Positions 6,890 to 10,117 of a stretch of 10,117 nt of DNA are shown here, piece after piece. A program made the position numbers and the translations under genes. The DNA lies in the NCBI GenBank assembly GCA_031261245.1, contig JAISKU010000172.1:1-10117 (forward strand), read 5' to 3'. Source of the DNA: Oscillospiraceae bacterium (lineage in GTDB: Bacteria > Bacillota > Clostridia > Oscillospirales > Oscillospiraceae). Below the pieces are notes generated by a model. That model had not been told where the DNA came from. It ran no database searches and saw nothing but the letters and a program-made list of their open reading frames with translations. Numbering within the stretch: the first letter of the stretch is position 1; every line of letters starts with the position of its first letter.

Positions 6890-7264
6890 CTAATCTTTCA
6901 TTCTGAGCGAGACGGACAGCCCGAACAGCCCGCCGGGGATGAGCAGCAGCAGCGACCGCCAAAGCGGAGGCGTGAAGTACACGATTACATAGTAGCGCAT
7001 ACCGGTCAAAACAGCTGCGGCGAACACGACGCCGGCGATAGTCCAAAGGGTCTTGCTTTTCACGGAGGCGATCAGTACGGCGAGCACCAGCAGGCACGCG
7101 GCGGCGACGTGAATAAACGTCAGCACCAGTCCGAGACCTTTCATGTACGGCTTGAATTCCATGTAATACTGATAAATCCGCCACGCGTAATATGCGCTGC
7201 CCGCCAGCGCGAGAATGTGGGCGATAAATGCAACAATTGCTTTTAGGACACTTTTGTCTCTCAT
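6890..7264 (-). CDS. Four-helix integral membrane protein, function unknown
   Basis: A 124-residue hydrophobic protein with four predicted membrane segments: about 7-30 (LKAIVAFIAHILALAGSAYY), 44-67 (LGLVLTFIHVAAACLLVLAV), 71-95 (TLWTIAGVVFAAAVLTGM) and 100-119 (SLLLLIPGGLFGLSVSL). Short basic stretches (MRDK, VKSK, RMKD) lie between or at the ends of helices. No catalytic or metal-binding motif is visible and I do not recognise the family. GAGAGGG (7270-7276) precedes the ATG at 7264. It leads a two-gene leftward operon with the Smr-like gene and is divergent from tRNA-Ser. Confidence 0.8.
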   Translation of the reverse strand: MRDKSVLKAIVAFIAHILALAGSAYYAWRIYQYYMEFKPYMKGLGLVLTFIHVAAACLLVLAVLIASVKSKTLWTIAGVVFAAAVLTGMRYYVIVYFTPPLWRSLLLLIPGGLFGLSVSLRMKD

Positions 7265-7298
7265 GGGTAACCCTCTCTTTTGATATTTTTATAGTATC

Positions 7299-7327
7299 TT
7301 GACAAATTAATTATAATCGTGTATTCT
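7299..7327 (+). promoter_or_regulatory. Predicted tRNA-Ser promoter
   Basis: A consensus TTGACA (7299-7304), a 17-base spacer and TATTCT (7322-7327). The start would be near 7334, about 25 bases before the mature tRNA 5' end. It overlaps the leftward promoter of the membrane-protein operon. Confidence 0.65.
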
Positions 7328-7338
7328 GCTTTTTGCAA
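7310..7338 (-). promoter_or_regulatory. Predicted promoter of the membrane protein-Smr operon
   Basis: Read leftward: TTGCAA (7338-7333), a 17-base spacer and a perfect TATAAT (7315-7310). The start would be near 7303, giving a leader of about 39 bases. It shares bases 7310-7327 with the tRNA promoter. Confidence 0.65.
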
Positions 7339-7358
7339 TGAAAATATTGCGCGAATAC

Positions 7359-7447
7359 GGAGAGGTATCGAAGTGGTCATAACGGGGCTGACTCGAAATC
7401 AGTTTGGGGGAAACCTCACGTGGGTTCGAATCCCACCCTCTCCGCCA
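7359..7447 (+). tRNA. tRNA-Ser (anticodon CGA)
   Basis: The acceptor stem GGAGAGG (7359-7365) pairs with CCTCTCC, followed by discriminator G and an encoded CCA (7445-7447). The anticodon arm is GCTGA-CTCGAAA-TCAGT, so anticodon CGA reads UCG. A long variable arm typical of serine tRNAs (around GGGGGAAACCTC) is followed by the T arm GTGGGTTCGAATCCCAC. All cloverleaf parts are present, and a promoter and a terminator flank the gene. Confidence 0.96.
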
Positions 7448-7454
7448 AAAACAG

Positions 7455-7500
7455 ACAACCCTGTTTATTGAAAGTAAAAATAAACAGGGTTGTTTATTTT
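7455..7500 (+). terminator. Strong intrinsic terminator after tRNA-Ser
   Basis: A perfect 15-base-pair stem, ACAACCCTGTTTATT (7455-7469) with its reverse complement (7479-7493) and a nine-base loop, followed by a T-rich tail (TTATTTT). It begins eight bases after the tRNA CCA. An A-run on the left side (7447-7451) may allow some function on the other strand too. Confidence 0.9.
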
Positions 7501-7665
7501 ATGCCCAAAGACTCGATTATTCGAAAGCCGCCATGTAAACGTAAGAATATTTGCATTTATATGGCTGTTTGATTATAATACAAACATAGGGTTTATGGTC
7601 AAAGAATATATTTGATTTCATATGTGCCACAAAGTTATGATGACAAAGGAGAAAAATGAGCTGAT
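7501..7665 (+). promoter_or_regulatory. AT-rich intergenic region with a predicted promoter for the SEC-C gene
   Basis: No gene is visible. TTGCAT (7551-7556), a 17-base spacer and a perfect TATAAT (7574-7579) form a good promoter, with a start near 7586 and a leader of about 80 bases. The leader ends in AGGAG (7647-7651). That site is ideally spaced (four bases) for an ATG at 7656 that opens a two-codon frame, ATG AGC TGA. The main gene's ATG (7666) is 14 bases away. Confidence 0.65.
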
Positions 7666-8946
7666 ATGGACAAATTTAAAGAAATTCCTGACAAAATGCA
7701 ATGTCCTTGCGGGAGCGGTAAATTATACGAAAAATGCTGTAAGAAAAAGAATTTTAAGTTTGGATACAACGGTAAAGAAATTGTCAAGCAAATTCCGATA
7801 CACGAAGAACTCATTCCTGTACTCGAAGAGACTCGAACACAGTTTACAGAATATTACGGCAGGGCACCCGGAAGCAAAGACTATGTAATGGCATTTGCTC
7901 CGATATATAATGATGACCTGCTTTTACAGACAATGTACTTGTTTCGGAAAATTGGATTTCCGGAAAATAAAATCTATGCGTATTACAAGAGTGATGGATT
8001 ATTCCCCTGCGATCTTAATGTGGATTTGCTGCCGGAAACAGAAATTAAGGAATTTAGCTCCTTATGTAAGGAATATGACGACTGCATTAGTGGCGATGTT
8101 GAGGGCGACCAACACATAAACGCAATCAAATATGTTATGGCCTCCAATTCGTATATTGAAGAACAAGTGGATTATGTCGTAGAGTCAATCATATCGGCAC
8201 TAAACGATTTTATACGCAGACACAGTGAAAATACGCCAATCTTAGAATATCAAATTGCCAATGAATTGGATTACTGTATTTTTTCTGCGCTAAAAACAGT
8301 AAAGACATTGCAAAGCGTTATTCACCTCAAAGAAAACCATCTGGCAGAGTGCATTTATGCATTGAGTCGGGGAATTTTCGAGAACTACATGTATATGTGT
8401 AATATCAACAGTGATCCTGCGCTATTCTATGACAAACTTTTACCGAAGGTCGATGAAGAGAATTACACTTTTGCTAAGCGTTCTGATGGGAAAATTGATT
8501 TTAGGAGTGTAATCAATAGACATACCGGTAAAAAAACATCTGTTAGGATTAGCATTAGCGACCTAAAAGAAAAACAACCCTACGATACTGATAGAGATTT
8601 ATATGCTATTTTTTATCAAACGGCCTGTCAGTACGTGCACGTTGACATAATGAGCGCAAAAAGCTATTTTTCTGTGGCAAATCCATATGACGAAATTGAC
8701 CGCTCGCTGATTGCGGCTCTTATTACTTTAATCTTAGCAGAACTGCTGTTGTTGCAAATCAGTCAAAATACAAATGTGCTGCAGCAATACAAAAATGACA
8801 TACTATTTCTATGCGCTAATAATTTGAACAGTCGTCTTGCTGCTTGTCTAAAAATAGCAAATAATGATCCTGAGCACCAAAATGTGATATTGGAACTGCT
8901 GTTAAAACGTATGAAAGAGCAGTTCCCTGATTTAGATAATGCATAA
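7666..8946 (+). CDS. SEC-C zinc-motif protein with a probable DUF5677 domain
   Basis: A 426-residue protein of unknown function. The N-terminus has a SEC-C zinc motif, CPCGSGKLYEKCC (Cys13, Cys15, Cys24, Cys25), known from the SecA tail and many stand-alone proteins, where it binds zinc and often mediates protein or nucleic-acid contact. Residues about 160-370 are largely helical. ALSRGIFENYMYM (232-244) and the later CQYVHVD (321-327) resemble DUF5677 proteins (assignment from memory). A hydrophobic segment at 346-364 is more likely a buried helix than a membrane span. The gene is far richer in A+T than the metabolic genes (AAA, ATT, TTA, TAT codons common) and sits directly behind tRNA-Ser, so it is probably acquired. 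Such genes often occur singly in variable regions; a defence role is possible but not shown. The start depends on an unusually distant ribosome site. Confidence 0.85.
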   Translation: MDKFKEIPDKMQCPCGSGKLYEKCCKKKNFKFGYNGKEIVKQIPIHEELIPVLEETRTQFTEYYGRAPGSKDYVMAFAPIYNDDLLLQTMYLFRKIGFPENKIYAYYKSDGLFPCDLNVDLLPETEIKEFSSLCKEYDDCISGDVEGDQHINAIKYVMASNSYIEEQVDYVVESIISALNDFIRRHSENTPILEYQIANELDYCIFSALKTVKTLQSVIHLKENHLAECIYALSRGIFENYMYMCNINSDPALFYDKLLPKVDEENYTFAKRSDGKIDFRSVINRHTGKKTSVRISISDLKEKQPYDTDRDLYAIFYQTACQYVHVDIMSAKSYFSVANPYDEIDRSLIAALITLILAELLLLQISQNTNVLQQYKNDILFLCANNLNSRLAACLKIANNDPEHQNVILELLLKRMKEQFPDLDNA

Positions 8947-8991
8947 CAGCACTCGAAATAGATAAACAAGCAGGATTGGAGAAAAAACACG

Positions 8992-9492
8992 ATGCCGAAC
9001 ACAAAACCAAAACGCAAGCCGTGGATAAAGAGTATTCAGAGCTGGTCGTGGATTATCACAATCGTCTGGATGACGATCGCGAATTTCTGACACCCGTTCG
9101 GGCTGTACGGCTTTGTGTGTATGTTCACGCCGATTATTCTCGCGCCCGCGGGGTACGGCAAGATGAGCTGCGCCCGTATCTGCCCGCGCGGGTCGTTCAT
9201 CGCCGTCGTCACGAAGCGCGTTTCGCTTGGACTGAAACGCCCAAAAGTCACGTTTACACGCTGGTTTCACTGGCTGCTGTGGGGCGTGATGATGGGGACG
9301 TTCACCGTGCTGATGGTCTGGGCGATTCCGCAAGGCGTTTACATACTCGGCAACACGGTTCTGATATTCATGGAATCCGCGACAGGGCTTGCGCTGCTAT
9401 GCGGAGTGCTGTTCACGCCGCGCGCGTGGTGCACGATCTGCCCGATGGGATTCACGTCGGGGAATTTGGCGAAGCTTGTTTCGGGGAGGTAA
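8992..9492 (+). pseudogene. Membrane 4Fe-4S-binding protein interrupted by an in-frame TGA
   Basis: The frame from ATG 8992 (GGAG at 8978-8981) encodes 32 residues ending WIITIVWMTIANF, then TGA (9088-9090). It continues in the same frame as HPFGLYGFVCMFTPIILAP and onward to TAA at 9490-9492. The continuing part has two cluster motifs, CARICPRGSF and WCTICPMGF, separated by two membrane helices, as in NapH/CcoG-like ferredoxin-type membrane proteins that pass electrons near the membrane. The residues just after the TGA belong to the conserved first helix, so the upstream 32 codons are a real part of the gene. An ATG at 9115 could start a 125-residue product but lacks a clear ribosome site and would cut the first helix. 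A recent nonsense mutation (TGG to TGA) is likeliest; readthrough, selenocysteine or sequencing error remain. Composition returns to high GC here. Confidence 0.75.
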
Positions 9493-9497
9493 ACAAG

Positions 9498-9905
9498 ATG
9501 TGGAAATGCCCGAAGTGCAACCGCGAGTTTGACTACGAGCCGCCGCACCATTTTTGCGATAACGGCGCGGCGACGATTGACGAATACATAGCGGGGCAGG
9601 AGGAGGAGCTTCGGCCGCGACTGCGCGAGGTGTACGCCGCGCTGAAAGCCGCGCTGCCCGACGCAAAGGAGAAAATCAGCTACCGTATGCCGACATTCTG
9701 GCAGGGGAGGAGCATTATCCATTTCGCGGCTTTTGCGAAATGGATAGGACTGTTCCCCGGCGGCGAAGCGACTGCGGTTTTTGCCGACAAACTGGAGGAT
9801 TTTCACACGACAAAAGGCGGCATACGGCTTCCGCACAACAAGCCGCTACCGCTTGAGCTGATAACCGAAATCGCGCAGTGGTGCGGGAGGAAGAACGCGA
9901 AGTAA
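9498..9905 (+). CDS. Zinc-ribbon + YdhG/DUF1801-like protein
   Basis: A 135-residue cytoplasmic protein. The N-terminus has a small zinc ribbon-like element (CPKC at 4-7, with HHFC at 17-20). Residues about 25-130 match the YdhG/DUF1801 (YjbR/frataxin-like fold) family: LREVYAALKAALPDAKEKIS, then YRMPTFW, FAAFAKWIGLFPG and KGGIRLPHNKPLP. That family is sometimes called iron chaperone by fold similarity with frataxin; the role is unproved. GGGAGG (9483-9488) lies at the end of the preceding gene, which stops five bases before the ATG, so the two are cotranscribed. An iron-related job would suit the 4Fe-4S protein upstream, but this is inference. The stop codon is two bases from that of the convergent Crp/Fnr gene. 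Confidence 0.87.
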   Translation: MWKCPKCNREFDYEPPHHFCDNGAATIDEYIAGQEEELRPRLREVYAALKAALPDAKEKISYRMPTFWQGRSIIHFAAFAKWIGLFPGGEATAVFADKLEDFHTTKGGIRLPHNKPLPLELITEIAQWCGRKNAK

Positions 9906-9907
9906 TC

Positions 9908-10117
9908 TCACAATATTTCAAAGTGATTCTTCCTGTAATCAATTACACCCTCGGATTTGAGCTTGCTCATCTCCGCCGAGAGCGCGCTGCGCTCCACCGA
10001 CAGGTAATCCGCGAGCTCCTGCCGGTTGTAGGGAATGTCGAAGCTCCCGCTGCTCTCCTGCCTCGCCTGTTCCGTGAGGTAGGAGAGCAGCTTTTCTTTT
10101 GTCGTCCGCTTTGTGAT
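9908..10117 (-). CDS. Crp/Fnr-family transcriptional regulator, C-terminal part only
   Basis: The last 69 residues of a leftward gene whose start lies beyond the right edge. They form the winged helix-turn-helix of Crp/Fnr regulators: TKEKLLSYLTEQARQ, then IPYNRQELADYLSVERSALS (28-47) with the recognition helix around SALSAEMSKLKSEG, and the closing wing VIDYRKNHFEIL. The IPxNRQxLADYLxVxRSALSxELxKM pattern is characteristic of clostridial members of the family. The sensor domain is not visible, so the signal (oxygen, NO, redox or ligand) cannot be told. Convergence with the 4Fe-4S and YdhG-like pair suggests but does not prove a shared redox theme. Confidence 0.92.
   Translation of the reverse strand: MTKRTTKEKLLSYLTEQARQESSGSFDIPYNRQELADYLSVERSALSAEMSKLKSEGVIDYRKNHFEIL

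Noticed and set aside
8976..9497. Upstream extension of the YdhG-like gene as a 309-residue fusion protein.
   Set aside because: The upstream part is an Arg/Asp/Val-rich shadow of the 4Fe-4S gene in another frame; the ATG at 9498 has a good ribosome site and begins the recognisable protein.
1..10117. CRISPR arrays, insertion sequences, rRNA genes, replication origins.
   Set aside because: No regularly spaced repeats, transposase-like frames, terminal inverted repeats around a transposase, or rRNA-like sequence were seen on either strand.

Overview
The window looks like chromosomal DNA of an anaerobic member of the Clostridia, probably an uncultured gut lineage. The base composition is high-GC, with a marked preference for GCG, GAC and GTC codons. 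Genes have purine-rich Shine-Dalgarno sites and the one tRNA gene encodes its CCA end. The gene content (B12-dependent carbon-skeleton mutase with its reactivase, iron-sulfur flavin ene-reductase, membrane 4Fe-4S protein, Crp/Fnr regulator) suits an amino-acid- or carboxylic-acid-fermenting anaerobe. This placement is inference; no marker gene fixes the taxon.

Region 1 (1-5974) is a metabolic island in two divergent arms. The leftward arm holds an enoate-reductase-type flavoprotein (OYE barrel, 4Fe-4S, FAD/NAD module) followed by a short-chain dehydrogenase that runs off the left edge. The rightward arm holds a single-chain mutase (GlmE-like barrel plus a GlmS-like B12 domain) and, overlapping by one base, its ATPase reactivase (GlmL/MutL family). 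Both arms start from overlapping promoters inside a large inverted repeat, so they are probably controlled together. The mutase keeps the three arginines that hold a dicarboxylate in glutamate mutase. It replaces the Glu and one Tyr near the amino group, so its substrate may be a dicarboxylate without an amino group, as in 2-methyleneglutarate mutase.

Region 2 (5982-6483) is a small divergent XRE-repressor / 58-residue-protein pair. Two GAAC-N5-GTTC dyads lie in the shared promoter region.

Region 3 (6524-7500) has a leftward pair (four-helix membrane protein, then a small Smr-like protein) divergent from a tRNA-Ser(CGA) gene, which ends in a strong hairpin terminator.

Region 4 (7501-8946) is clearly AT-rich and carries one gene, a SEC-C plus probable DUF5677 protein, directly behind the tRNA. 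It is probably acquired DNA.

Region 5 (8992-10117) returns to high GC. It holds a membrane 4Fe-4S protein interrupted by an in-frame TGA, a zinc-ribbon/YdhG-like protein, and, convergently, the C-terminal end of a Crp/Fnr regulator cut by the right edge.

The most interesting points are the atypical mutase active site, the inverted repeat with mutually exclusive promoters, and the in-frame TGA.
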